Assembly: GCA_004293725.1 (NCBI GenBank)
Contig: REAW01000013.1
Coordinates: 65,037-129,036, forward strand
DNA: 64,000 bases
Direction of reading: 5' to 3'
DNA from: Curvibacter sp.
Lineage (GTDB): Bacteria > Pseudomonadota > Gammaproteobacteria > Burkholderiales > Burkholderiaceae_C
A program made the position numbers and the translations under genes. The notes beneath the pieces were generated by a model. The model saw only the letters and a program-made list of their open reading frames with translations. It was not told where the DNA came from and searched no databases. Below are positions 55,140 to 64,000 of this stretch, one piece after another. The stretch's first letter is position 1; every line of letters begins with the position of its first letter.

Positions 55140-55823
55140 TTACCACTGGGGTTCCAACGCCCCCTCCACCAACCGGTAGCCACGGGTGCCCATGGCACGG
55201 GCCTCGGTCTCGTCGTGCGTCACCAAGATGGTGGCGATCTGGAATTCGGCGATCCGCTGCACAAACTCCTGGCGCAACTGCAGGCGCAGTTCTGCGTCCA
55301 GTGCCGAGAATGGCTCGTCCAATAACAGCACGCGGGGCTGCGTGATCAACGCGCGCGCCAAGGCCACCCGTTGCTGCTCCCCACCCGACAACTGCCACAC
55401 CTTCGATGTGGCATAGGCCTGCAGGCCAAACCGGAGCAGCATGGCGGTGGCCTGTTCACGTGCCGCAGCCCTGCGCTGGCCTTGCTCCACCAGTCCAAAG
55501 CCCACGTTGTCTTGTACGGTCAGGTGAGGAAACAGCGCGAAGTCCTGGAACATCAGTGCAAACCCACGCCGCTCGGGTGGCAACTGGGTGATGTCTTGGC
55601 CGGCAAATAGCACCCGTCCGGTCTCCGGTGGCTCCAGCCCGGCCACTATCTTGAGCAAGGTGCTTTTGCCGCTACCCGATGGACCGAGCAGTGCCGCCGT
55701 TTCGCCTGGGCGTACCTGAAGCGCCAAGTCTTGGAGCAGTGGGCGCGGAGCCGCATGGCGAGGGGTGTGCCCAGGTACATAGGGTGGCTGCCAGTGTTTG
55801 CAGATGGCCTGCAGCTCAAGCAT
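55140..55823 (-). CDS. thiQ: thiamine ABC transporter ATP-binding protein
   Basis: AALLGPSGSGKSTLLKIVAGLEPPETGRVLFAGQDITQLPPERRGFALMFQDFALFPHL; operon with thiP/thiB behind a TPP riboswitch. Confidence 0.85.
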   Translation of the reverse strand: MLELQAICKHWQPPYVPGHTPRHAAPRPLLQDLALQVRPGETAALLGPSGSGKSTLLKIVAGLEPPETGRVLFAGQDITQLPPERRGFALMFQDFALFPHLTVQDNVGFGLVEQGQRRAAAREQATAMLLRFGLQAYATSKVWQLSGGEQQRVALARALITQPRVLLLDEPFSALDAELRLQLRQEFVQRIAEFQIATILVTHDETEARAMGTRGYRLVEGALEPQW

Positions 55824-57408
55824 GGTCGCGGTCCTCGGAAGGCTTGGTTTCAATCAGTACAAAGGCCAGCAGCGCCAGCCCCATGAGCACACAGGCCAGT
55901 ATCAGCGCGGCATTGCGGTTGGCTTCACCGGGGCGGCCCAAGTGTTGGTAAATCAAGGTGGTGAGTGTGGCCCATTCGGGGCGCGACAAAAACAGCGTGA
56001 CCGCAAATTCCCCCACCGCCGTGGCTGCGGCAAACGCCATGCCCCGGCGCAGCGCGGGCGCCAGCAGCGGCAATGTGACCCGCACAAACGCGCGCCAGGG
56101 GCTCGCACCCAGGCTGCGTGCAGCATCCAGGTAATGCTCGGGCATGCTGTCCAGCGTCGAGGCTATCGACTTGGCCACAAACGGGTAGGCCAGCAAGGCA
56201 TAGGCCGCAACCAACAGACTAAAGCTGCCGGCCCACGCCGGATACAACAGCAAGAGCCCAAAGGCCACCATCACCGGCGACACCATGAACGGCAAAAACA
56301 CCAGCGCCCGCAGCCACAACACGCGCCGCGCCGCTAGCGCATGGGCCAGACCCAGTGCCGTGGCCAATAGCAAAGACAGCACAGTAAAACGTGCGGTGTT
56401 GTACAGCGCAGCCAATGTTTCCTCTTCAAGCAGAACAGCCCATGCCTCAACTCCTGAATTGATAGCGCCTTGCGCAATAGCGATAAGGGGTAGCGCACAA
56501 ATCAGCACATACACCAGCACCACCACTACCACTGCGGTCCATTGCAGGGCGCCGTGGGGTTGCACCCGCGGCACACGGTCTGCCCGGGCGGGCGCGGCCA
56601 AGCGGCGTTCGATGGCAGCGTAGGCCAAGGCTACCAGCGCGGTGAGTAGCAACATCCACACGGCCAGCACCCCGGCCTGCTGCAACTGCAGCTCGTGCGC
56701 CACCAACGTGTAAATCTCCACCTCGGCCGTGGCGTAGTCCTGCCCGCCCAATACCAGCGCCAGGCCAAAGCCTGCAAAGCAATACAAAAAAACCAGACAC
56801 AACGCCGACGCAATCCATGGCGCAATGGCCGGCCACTCCACCCGCCAGAAAGCGCGCCAAGGTGTGGCGCCCAGCGTGCGCGCCGCAGCAACGCGCGATG
56901 CACTGACCTGCCCCAGTGCGTCAGCACCTGCACGCACCACGACACACAGGTTAAAGAACAAATTGCCATAGAGCAGCAGCCAAGGCGTGCCCTGCAAGTC
57001 CGGCCCACCCAGGCGCACCAGCACACCGTGCGGCCCCAAGAGTGCTAGCACCCCCATAGCTGCCACCAAGGTGGGAACCACAAACGGCAACATGAGCCCG
57101 CGCAGCATCAGCGTGCGGCCCGCAAATTCAAAGCGTGTCAGCACCCACGCCATCGGCAGGCCCAGTAGCAATGCGGCCACACAAGTCAGGGTGGCTTGCA
57201 AAAAAGACCAAGCCATGCGCCAGCGCAGATATGGGTCCAGCCAGGGCGCAAACAAGGTGGCCCAACCGGCTTCCCTATTCCAGCCCTCCACCAACAGGCG
57301 CAACGCCGGCGCCACCAGCACCACCAGCAAAAAAACCAGTGGCAGCACAGGCAGTACCCAGCCCGCCCAGGGGTGCGCCGGATTGCGTTGCCGCATTCCC
57401 CAACTCAA
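55816..57408 (-). CDS. thiP: thiamine ABC transporter permease
   Basis: 530 aa duplicated BPD_transp_1 permease; operon position. Confidence 0.88.
   Translation of the reverse strand: MSWGMRQRNPAHPWAGWVLPVLPLVFLLVVLVAPALRLLVEGWNREAGWATLFAPWLDPYLRWRMAWSFLQATLTCVAALLLGLPMAWVLTRFEFAGRTLMLRGLMLPFVVPTLVAAMGVLALLGPHGVLVRLGGPDLQGTPWLLLYGNLFFNLCVVVRAGADALGQVSASRVAAARTLGATPWRAFWRVEWPAIAPWIASALCLVFLYCFAGFGLALVLGGQDYATAEVEIYTLVAHELQLQQAGVLAVWMLLLTALVALAYAAIERRLAAPARADRVPRVQPHGALQWTAVVVVVLVYVLICALPLIAIAQGAINSGVEAWAVLLEEETLAALYNTARFTVLSLLLATALGLAHALAARRVLWLRALVFLPFMVSPVMVAFGLLLLYPAWAGSFSLLVAAYALLAYPFVAKSIASTLDSMPEHYLDAARSLGASPWRAFVRVTLPLLAPALRRGMAFAAATAVGEFAVTLFLSRPEWATLTTLIYQHLGRPGEANRNAALILACVLMGLALLAFVLIETKPSEDRDHA
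56451..56497 (+). repeat. interspersed repeat copy H (inside thiP, antisense to gene)
   Basis: CTCCTGAATTGATAGCGCCTTGCGCAATAGCGATAAGGGGTAGCGC. Confidence 0.6.
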
Positions 57409-57412
57409 CGGT

Positions 57413-58444
57413 TTACTTCAATACCACTTTGGTCCAACGCGCAACCCAATCCGCACCCTTGGCGGCAATGTCTGCATCGCTGGGGGTATTGAATGCGGTG
57501 GGCTCAGGTGCGAACTTGAAAGCGTCTGCCTTGGCCACCCCCACTTCAGCGGGGTACATCCACATTTCGGTTTGCATGCCCTGCTGCACGGGGACCGAGC
57601 GTATGAACTCCACAAACTTCTCTGCCGCAGCACGCTGTTGGCCACCCTTCACCAGGGCCACGCCCTCCACTTGACGGAACACCGCACCGGGCAAGCTCAG
57701 GGAAGCCGTCGGTGGCTCGGTCAGTTTGGTTTTGCTGTAGAACAGCTCGGCCGCCGGGCTGGTGGCGTAGCTCACCACAATGGGATGTTTGCCGCCGTTC
57801 TGGCTGAACTCGGTGTAGTAGGCCTCGCTCCAGCCCTTGGCTACCTTCAGGCCGTTGGCGCGCAATTTGGCCCAGAAGTCAAACGCCTTGTCTTCCCCCA
57901 TGGCGCCGATGGTGGCCAACAGGAAGGCGTAACCCGGACTGCTCGTAGCCGGGTTTTGCACCACCAGCAATTTGGCATAGGCGGGTTGGGTCAGGTCTTC
58001 CAGCGCTTTGGGTACCGCCACGCCGTTCTTGGCAAACCAGGCCTTGTCGTAGTTGAGCGTCACGTATCCATAGTCCACCGGCACCAGTGGTGCGGGCAGC
58101 TCGGCAGCGGGCTTGCGGCTGGCAGCGGCACCGGTGTAGCTGTCCAGCACCCCGGCGGCCAGCGCCTTGGGCGCCAACGCGTTGTCAATGCCATAGACCA
58201 CATCGGCAATCGGGTTGGCCTTGGTCAGGATGAGCTTGTTGAGCATTTCACCCGCATCACCGCCCTTGGTAATGCGCAGCTTCACGCCATTGTCTTTTTC
58301 AAACTGCGCCAACAGCGGCTTGGGTACGGAGAAGGAGCTGTGCGTCATCACGCGCAGATCGGCAGCGTGTGCAGCGGTCAAGCCGGCAGTCAGCAGGGCG
58401 GCGCCCAACGAAGTCTTCAACAACGAAAAAATCCCGTATTGCAT
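57413..58444 (-). CDS. thiB: thiamine ABC transporter substrate-binding protein
   Basis: ADLRVMTHSSFSVPKPLLAQFEKDNGVKLRITKGGDAGEMLNKLILTKANPIADVVYGIDN; start MQYGIFSLLK. Confidence 0.92.
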   Translation of the reverse strand: MQYGIFSLLKTSLGAALLTAGLTAAHAADLRVMTHSSFSVPKPLLAQFEKDNGVKLRITKGGDAGEMLNKLILTKANPIADVVYGIDNALAPKALAAGVLDSYTGAAASRKPAAELPAPLVPVDYGYVTLNYDKAWFAKNGVAVPKALEDLTQPAYAKLLVVQNPATSSPGYAFLLATIGAMGEDKAFDFWAKLRANGLKVAKGWSEAYYTEFSQNGGKHPIVVSYATSPAAELFYSKTKLTEPPTASLSLPGAVFRQVEGVALVKGGQQRAAAEKFVEFIRSVPVQQGMQTEMWMYPAEVGVAKADAFKFAPEPTAFNTPSDADIAAKGADWVARWTKVVLK

Positions 58445-58508
58445 GGTGTGCTTTCTTTCAATGCGCCGGCGCAGGGACGCATCAAAAACCAGCACCCGCA
58501 ATACGGGA
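58432..58508 (-). promoter_or_regulatory. putative riboswitch expression platform with anti-start sequence
   Basis: CCCGTATTGC (mRNA, 58507→58498) is perfectly complementary to GCAATACGGG (58442→58433) covering the thiB start-codon G and codons 2-4; the pairing extends one further A-U plus flanking G-U pairs. Confidence 0.6.
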
Positions 58509-58519
58509 CAGGCTTCTCA

Positions 58520-58598
58520 CACTTCCTACGCTGGCATAACCCAGATCAGGTACATGGGGTATTTCTCAGTCCTGTGACGGACACCCCCGGTGGAAGCG
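58520..58598 (-). promoter_or_regulatory. TPP riboswitch (THI element)
   Basis: Minus-strand ...CGGGGGUGUCCGUCACAGGACUGAGAAAUACCCCAUGUACCUGAUCUGGGUUAUGCCAGCGUAGGAAG...; hallmark CUGAGA and ACCUGAUCUGG-UUAUGCCAGCGUAGG. Confidence 0.95.
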
Positions 58599-58611
58599 TG
58601 GATTGTAGGGG

Positions 58612-60084
58612 CTAAATTAAAAAGCCCAGATCCAAAGGGTAGTCGGGCCGCCCTGCACCGGGCCCAAACTGCCGCAAATTCGGCAAGATACTGCTCATCT
58701 CTTGCGGCCCCACGCCAAACCAGCGCGCGAGTGTGGCGGCGTATTGGTCGACCGAAGTGCTGGGCAACAGGCGGCCCTGGCCCACGTGCCACTGGTCTTG
58801 CGGTGCGCCGGTGTTGCCCACACTCACGGGTGGAGGTGCGCCATAAAACGTGCGGCCCTTGACGGCGCCGCCCACCACCAAGTGGTGGCCGCCCCATCCA
58901 TGGTCGGAGCCATCACCGTTGGAAGTGAGCGTGCGGCCAAAGTCAGACGCGGTGAAGGATGTCACGTTGTGTGCCACACCCAACTCTACGGTGGCGCGAT
59001 AAAACGCTGCCATGGCCTCACTCACCCGGCCCATGAGCACGGGCTGTTGGGCAATCAGGTTGTCATGTAAATCAAAGCCACCCAGCGACACCAAAAACAC
59101 CTGGCGTTTGGCACCCAGCACATCGCGGCCACGGATCAGTCGCGCCACCATCTTTAATTGGTCTGCCAAGGGATTGTTGGTGGGGAACTCCGTGGCAAGC
59201 GGCGTGGCACCAGCCTGGCTCATGGCCAACGCAGCCGCCACATGGCCCTCGGCCTCGCGCGAGCGCTGCATCACGCGCACGTATTCATTTTCCAGCGGGT
59301 GGGCGCTGGGCTCCGAGATAAGTGCCGAGAGCAGATTCTTCACGGCCGGGGAACCGTACACGGCGCCGTCGGTTGCGGCCCGCACACGCACCGCACCACC
59401 GGTACTCACCTGGTACTGCAATGCCGTATCGCCCGACAAAAACACCGCATTACCAGTGACCGACATGCACGTGAACAAAGACTTGGTGTTGCTGCGCAGG
59501 GCAATGTCGCCCAGGTGCCCGCCCCAACCAACGGTAGACCCTTCGGGCGACGACGACTGCCAGATGGACTGCTGGTCGTTGTGCGAAAACAGCTTGGGCG
59601 GCAGTGGGTAGGCCTTGCGGTCGGGGCTATTGAATTGCGCGCGTGTGAGCGGCACCACCAGCGGCCCCACATTGAGTTGCACCGCCGCTTGGCCTGCGTT
59701 GAACAAATCCGCCAGCCCTGTCATGGCGGGGTGTAGAGCGAATTGTCGGCCTTCGGCCAGCGCGACATGGGGCTTGAGCAGGGTGCGCTCCAGGTCTGCA
59801 CGCGCCAACGCAATGCCTCCGCCAGCCTCTGCGACACCACCACGCACTGCCGCGTACTGTGCATAACTGGCGGGGTCGTACGTGACCACCGTGTTGGCGT
59901 AGTCGTTGCCGCCGTAGAGGAAAACACAAACCAGCGCCTTGTAGTCGGTGGCTGTGGCCGCGGCAGCTTCGCCCAGTGCGGCCAGGTTGAGTGCTGTGGG
60001 CAAGGCGGTACCCGCCAGTGTGAGCTGGCCTGCACGTTGCAGGAAAGCACGGCGAGAGTGGAGGTGGGGCTGCAAGAGATGCAT
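58612..60084 (-). CDS. DUF1501 family protein (Tat-exported)
   Basis: Tat-like HSRRAFLQRAGQLTLAGTALP; ALVCVFLYGGNDYANTVVTYD; DFGRTLTSNGDGSDHGWGGHHLVVGGAV. Confidence 0.93.
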   Translation of the reverse strand: MHLLQPHLHSRRAFLQRAGQLTLAGTALPTALNLAALGEAAAATATDYKALVCVFLYGGNDYANTVVTYDPASYAQYAAVRGGVAEAGGGIALARADLERTLLKPHVALAEGRQFALHPAMTGLADLFNAGQAAVQLNVGPLVVPLTRAQFNSPDRKAYPLPPKLFSHNDQQSIWQSSSPEGSTVGWGGHLGDIALRSNTKSLFTCMSVTGNAVFLSGDTALQYQVSTGGAVRVRAATDGAVYGSPAVKNLLSALISEPSAHPLENEYVRVMQRSREAEGHVAAALAMSQAGATPLATEFPTNNPLADQLKMVARLIRGRDVLGAKRQVFLVSLGGFDLHDNLIAQQPVLMGRVSEAMAAFYRATVELGVAHNVTSFTASDFGRTLTSNGDGSDHGWGGHHLVVGGAVKGRTFYGAPPPVSVGNTGAPQDQWHVGQGRLLPSTSVDQYAATLARWFGVGPQEMSSILPNLRQFGPGAGRPDYPLDLGFLI

Positions 60085-60093
60085 CGTGTACTC

Positions 60094-61914
60094 CTATTTC
60101 TGAACCAGGTACTGGGGTGCGGCCATGGCCAGTAGCACTGCTGCGGATACCCGGTCCAGCCGTTTGTCGGGGGTACTGTTCGCAGTCAACGGCGTGGCAT
60201 TGAGGGCTGTGACCATGCGGGCCTGCAAGGCAGCTGTCAATTGACCGGCACAGAGCAAGAGGTTTAACCGCGCCACCAGCGCCTTGGCGTCAGAGGCCAG
60301 CGCCAACTCGGCGGTGTAGCTGGCTTTGATGTCGAAGCCATTTTTCGGATTTTTGGAATTGGACACATTGTTGGGCAGGTCCGGGTCATTGACGTAAATG
60401 CCGTTGCGCACCACCCCTTGCAGGTAATTGATGTAACCCGCCACGCTGCTTTCCGTGACGATCTGAAACTCGGGTGCGACTGCACCGCTGGCGGCCATTT
60501 GGGTGGCCGGCGGCACGTAACCGGGACGAAAAAAGTTGAACACCGAGGGCGAGCGCAGCGGGCTCTGCCCCAACTGGGTAGCGGGGTTGCTGAGGTCACC
60601 TATTTTCCAACTGCCTTGGGCCGAATTCGCCCCAAAGGTGCGCCCCCATTGCACCAGGCGCACCATGGGTTCCCGCAGGCGGCCAAAGCGCGGGTCGCGC
60701 AGGCCCGCAGGGTTGCGCGCTTCATCATCCAAAAGCACTGCAGCAAACACTGCCCGCAGGTCGCCCCGCACCCCCGCTCCATTGTCTGCAAAGGCCGCAG
60801 CCACGCGCGCCACATACGCCGGGCTGGGATTGCTGGTGACCAGGCGCTGGATCATCTGCTTGCCGAAGAAAGGGCCCACATTGGGGTGCTGAAACAAGGT
60901 GTCCAACGCCATCTTCAGCGCCACCGGACCCGACGTGTTGGCGGCAATGGTGGTGCCCAAGAAACGCACGCCCTGATCCGAATGGCGGTTGGCCGTGAAG
61001 GCCATGCGTTGCTTGGCAAAGTTGGTATTCCCGACTTTGCGCTTGCTCTCGGCATCGAACATCACGGTGACGTTTTGCCGCTGGTCAAAGTCGTAGCCGG
61101 TGAACACCCGGGCCAGTTGGGTCACATCGCTCTGGGCATAGGTCTCCAGGGTCTGTCCATTGGGGCCCATTTTTTCAGTGCCGTCTTGGTTGAGTTGCAC
61201 CAGACCGATGGTGAAGAGCTGCATGACCTCACGCGCATAGTTCTCATCAGGGACCCGACCAGTGGCAGGGTTTTCTTTTTGGTTGCCCTTGGTGTTGAGG
61301 TAATGGCCCATGGCAGGGTTGAGGGAAACCTCTTCCAGCAGGTCGCGAAAGTTGCCCAGTGCATGCTTCACGAGCGTGTCCCAATAGTGGGCCATGGCGT
61401 GGCTGCGCCATGCAAAGTCCAGCCCGGTGAGGGAGACCACAAAAAACTCGGACAAGGCCAAGGCAAGGCGCTTGCGAACGGCATCTGGCGCGGTCATGAG
61501 CTGATTCCAGATCATGTAGTCGCCAGGATAGAAGTGATCAAAGAAACGCGTGGTGTTGTCGATGGTGCCGTAGCCACGTTCATTGAGCCAATCCCAACCG
61601 GTTTGGCCCTGCGGCGCATCGAACTGCTTCGCCAGCCAGTCGGCGTAGTTCTGCTGCTGCACATCGGCAATCCCCGCGTCGGAGGCTGAAAACTGCGCCT
61701 GCAGCAAAAAACGGGCCGCGTCTTCGGGCGATTGCGCCCGAGTAAATTGCTGGTCTGGACGCTGCAGCAAGCGGCCAGACGGCGTGGCACAAGCGGCCAC
61801 CAAGCCTGCTACGCCTACAAGTGCAGCGCGTTGAATCCACCCATGCAACTCAGGCTGCGGATCGGCGTTCACATCCACTTCAGTGGCTACGAGAGCGGTT
61901 GCGTCGTGGGTCAT
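60094..61914 (-). CDS. DUF1800 family protein
   Basis: HYLNTKGNQKENPATGRVPDENYAREVMQLFTIGLVQLNQDG; PSVFNFFRPGYVPP. Confidence 0.93.
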   Translation of the reverse strand: MTHDATALVATEVDVNADPQPELHGWIQRAALVGVAGLVAACATPSGRLLQRPDQQFTRAQSPEDAARFLLQAQFSASDAGIADVQQQNYADWLAKQFDAPQGQTGWDWLNERGYGTIDNTTRFFDHFYPGDYMIWNQLMTAPDAVRKRLALALSEFFVVSLTGLDFAWRSHAMAHYWDTLVKHALGNFRDLLEEVSLNPAMGHYLNTKGNQKENPATGRVPDENYAREVMQLFTIGLVQLNQDGTEKMGPNGQTLETYAQSDVTQLARVFTGYDFDQRQNVTVMFDAESKRKVGNTNFAKQRMAFTANRHSDQGVRFLGTTIAANTSGPVALKMALDTLFQHPNVGPFFGKQMIQRLVTSNPSPAYVARVAAAFADNGAGVRGDLRAVFAAVLLDDEARNPAGLRDPRFGRLREPMVRLVQWGRTFGANSAQGSWKIGDLSNPATQLGQSPLRSPSVFNFFRPGYVPPATQMAASGAVAPEFQIVTESSVAGYINYLQGVVRNGIYVNDPDLPNNVSNSKNPKNGFDIKASYTAELALASDAKALVARLNLLLCAGQLTAALQARMVTALNATPLTANSTPDKRLDRVSAAVLLAMAAPQYLVQK

Positions 61915-62009
61915 GGTCGTCGTCTCCTCCAGCAGCCAATGGGGCCGCTCCAGCGCCTATGGTAGCTAACAACCATGACCAACGACCGACTTTGCGCTAG
62001 GCTAGCCCC

Positions 62010-64000
62010 ATGCTGTTTCCTTTGCTCACCACTTTTTCTTGGCAAGAGTTGCGCCAGCACCCCTGGCGCAATGCGGCCGCCGTAGTGTCAGTCATGTTGG
62101 GCGTCGCCTTGGCGTTTGCGGTGCATCTGATCAATGCGTCAGCGCTGGACGAGTTCTCGCAGGCGGTGCGCTCGGTGGGGGGCCGTCCGGACCTGGAGCT
62201 GCGCACGGCCAACGGAAGCAGCAGCAGTGTCGATCTGGCCCTGTGGGGCCGCCTGCTGCACCACCCCGATGTGGCGGTGGCCGCGCCAGTACTGGAGCTG
62301 AGCACTTACGCCTTGCATGCAGAGCAAAAGGTTCTGCTGCGCGTGGTGGGCGTGGACGCACTGCAGGTGGCCACCGTAGCCCCTGATTTACTGCCGCTGC
62401 CCGCTGCCAATGCAGACCGCCTTGCCTTCTTCGCCCCCGACAGTGTGTTTCTGAACCCACTGGCTCGCCAAAGCCTGCCGGGCACTGCGGTGCAACTGCA
62501 ACATGGCCTGCGCCTTCATACCTTGCAAGTAGCCGGCAGCGTGGGCGCCAGTGGGCCACCGCTGGCAGTGATGGATATAGCGGCCGTGCAAACCTTGTTT
62601 GGCCGCAATGACCTGAGCCGCGTGGATGTGCGGCTGCGCCCGGGTGTGGACCGCGCACGGTTTGTGCGAGACCTCACCAGCGCCACGGACTGGCCGGCCG
62701 GCGCCACACTGCGCATACCAGGTGATGCGGTGGAGCGCATCAGCAATCTGTCGCGCGCGTACCGCGTGAACCTGACCGTTCTGGCATTGGTGGCCTTGTT
62801 CACGGGCGGTTTTTTGGTGTTTTCCGTACTGGCCTTGAGCGTGGCGCGGCGGGCACAGCAGTTTGCATTGCTGGGTGTGTTGGGCCTTACCGGACGGCAG
62901 CGGTTGCACTTGGTATTGCTGGAAGCAGGAGTCTTGGGCACTGTGGGCAGTGTGCTGGGCTTGGCGCTGGGCAGCGCACTGGCCGCGCTCGCGCTGCGCC
63001 TGCTGGGGGGCGACTTGGGTGGGGGCTTTTTTGCGGGGAGTGCACCGACCTTGCAATGGAGTGGCATGGCGGCACTGGTGTTTGGCCTGCTGGGGGTGGC
63101 CGCCGCGCTGATAGGCGCTTGGGCACCGGCGCGGCTGGCGCAGCAGTTGCCCCCGGCCCAAACCCTCAAAGGGCTGGGCACACTGGATGCAGGCCGCAGC
63201 CGGGCTTGGCTGGGTGCTGCGCTGCTGCTGGCGGGCGGCTTGCTGGCACTGCTGCCGCCGGTGTGGGATATCCCGCTGGCAGCGTACCTGAGTGTGGCGT
63301 GTCTGCTGCTGGGCGGCATCACCGCGCTACCTGCGGCTGTGGGATGGGTGTTGGACGGGGTGGCACCTTTCGTAGCGCGCCATGCCCTGCCCTTGCTGGC
63401 GGTGGAACGCGCACGCCGGGTGCGCGAAAGTGCAGCAGTGGCGGTGAGTGGTGTGGTGGCATCGCTGAGCCTGGCGGTGGCGCTCACCGTAATGGTGGCG
63501 AGCTTTCGTACCTCGGTCACCACCTGGCTCGACGCGGTACTGCCTGCCGCCCTGTACGTACGCACCGCCACCAGTGGCAGCACAGCCGACACGACGTACT
63601 TTGACCCGGCCTTTGTGCAGGGAGCAGCACAACTGCCGGGCGTGGAACGCCTGAGCACGCAGCGCACGCTGTCACTCACGCTAGACCCAGCCAGGCCTGC
63701 CGTCGCCCTGCTGGTGCGCCCCCTGCACGACCCCACCACCGGCGCACTGAATCTGCCGCTGATGGGCAACCCGGTGCCGGTACCGCCAGGGCAAGTGGGC
63801 GTGTACGTAAGCGAGGCCATGCTGGACCTGTATGGCGCGCGGGTCGGGCATGACCTGCCTGCACTTTCAGCATCATTTAGGCCTCCAGACCCCGTGAATA
63901 ATGCGCAAACAGCTACTTTTTTTGTAGCAGGAGTGTGGCGTGACTATGCGCGCCAGTTTGGTACAGTGGCTCTAGACACGGCCGACTTTGCGCGCTTCAG
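62010..64000 (+). CDS. FtsX-like ABC transporter permease (truncated by window end)
   Basis: MLFPLLTTFSWQELRQHPWRNAAAVVSVMLGVALAFAVHLINASALDEFSQAV...; open through position 64000. Confidence 0.9.
   Translation, partial: MLFPLLTTFSWQELRQHPWRNAAAVVSVMLGVALAFAVHLINASALDEFSQAVRSVGGRPDLELRTANGSSSSVDLALWGRLLHHPDVAVAAPVLELSTYALHAEQKVLLRVVGVDALQVATVAPDLLPLPAANADRLAFFAPDSVFLNPLARQSLPGTAVQLQHGLRLHTLQVAGSVGASGPPLAVMDIAAVQTLFGRNDLSRVDVRLRPGVDRARFVRDLTSATDWPAGATLRIPGDAVERISNLSRAYRVNLTVLALVALFTGGFLVFSVLALSVARRAQQFALLGVLGLTGRQRLHLVLLEAGVLGTVGSVLGLALGSALAALALRLLGGDLGGGFFAGSAPTLQWSGMAALVFGLLGVAAALIGAWAPARLAQQLPPAQTLKGLGTLDAGRSRAWLGAALLLAGGLLALLPPVWDIPLAAYLSVACLLLGGITALPAAVGWVLDGVAPFVARHALPLLAVERARRVRESAAVAVSGVVASLSLAVALTVMVASFRTSVTTWLDAVLPAALYVRTATSGSTADTTYFDPAFVQGAAQLPGVERLSTQRTLSLTLDPARPAVALLVRPLHDPTTGALNLPLMGNPVPVPPGQVGVYVSEAMLDLYGARVGHDLPALSASFRPPDPVNNAQTATFFVAGVWRDYARQFGTVALDTADFARF
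63880..63928 (-). repeat. interspersed repeat copy I (inside FtsX-like permease gene)
   Basis: GCTACAAAAAAAGTAGCTGTTTGCGCATTATTCACGGGGTCTGGAGGCC. Confidence 0.75.

Noticed and set aside
56987-58615. 542-aa plus-strand ORF
   Set aside because: Runs antisense through thiP, thiB and even the TPP riboswitch; composition typical of shadow ORFs.
60418-61689. 423-aa plus-strand ORF
   Set aside because: Shadow of the DUF1800 gene.
55098-61951. CCGCTCCA on both sides of the thi/DUF block as a possible target-site duplication
   Set aside because: 8-bp match in GC-rich DNA with no transposase or inverted termini; not significant on its own.
62516-63820. 434-aa minus-strand Ser/Pro/Arg-rich ORF
   Set aside because: Shadow of the FtsX-like permease; the forward frame has clear TM segments and FtsX-family features.

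Overview
The window looks like an ordinary, densely coding chromosomal segment of a betaproteobacterium. From protein style and synteny I infer Burkholderiales/Comamonadaceae, Rhodoferax-like; I ran no database search. I see no rRNA, tRNA, CRISPR array, transposase or prophage. Recognisable blocks are: parC–lytic transglycosylase–parE; dapA–bamC; dut–coaBC; pyrG–kdsA–eno–ftsB; hslO; xerD; queG/tsaE–amiC; a 7TM-PAS-GGDEF-EAL protein next to a FeeM-like N-acyltransferase; mutL; a cydAB (CIO-like) operon with a GbsR/MarR regulator; a divergent fructose-type ABC/kinase/ROK/transaldolase locus; MATE–miaA–ABC ATPase; a TPP-riboswitch-controlled thiBPQ operon; a DUF1501/DUF1800 pair; and a truncated FtsX-like permease. 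The most interesting signals are regulatory or structural. (1) The TPP riboswitch is followed by a 10-nt segment perfectly complementary to the thiB start-codon region, a candidate translational expression platform. (2) A perfect CTGT-N8-ACAG LexA-like box lies upstream of parE–slt–parC. (3) A short interspersed repeat of about 48 bp, with a covarying hairpin, occurs about 8 times, mostly inside genes (mutL, miaA, amiC, thiP, the signal peptide of slt, and others). (4) Long operator-like palindromes lie upstream of the GbsR regulator and in the divergent sugar locus. (5) One methyltransferase gene is apparently frameshifted.
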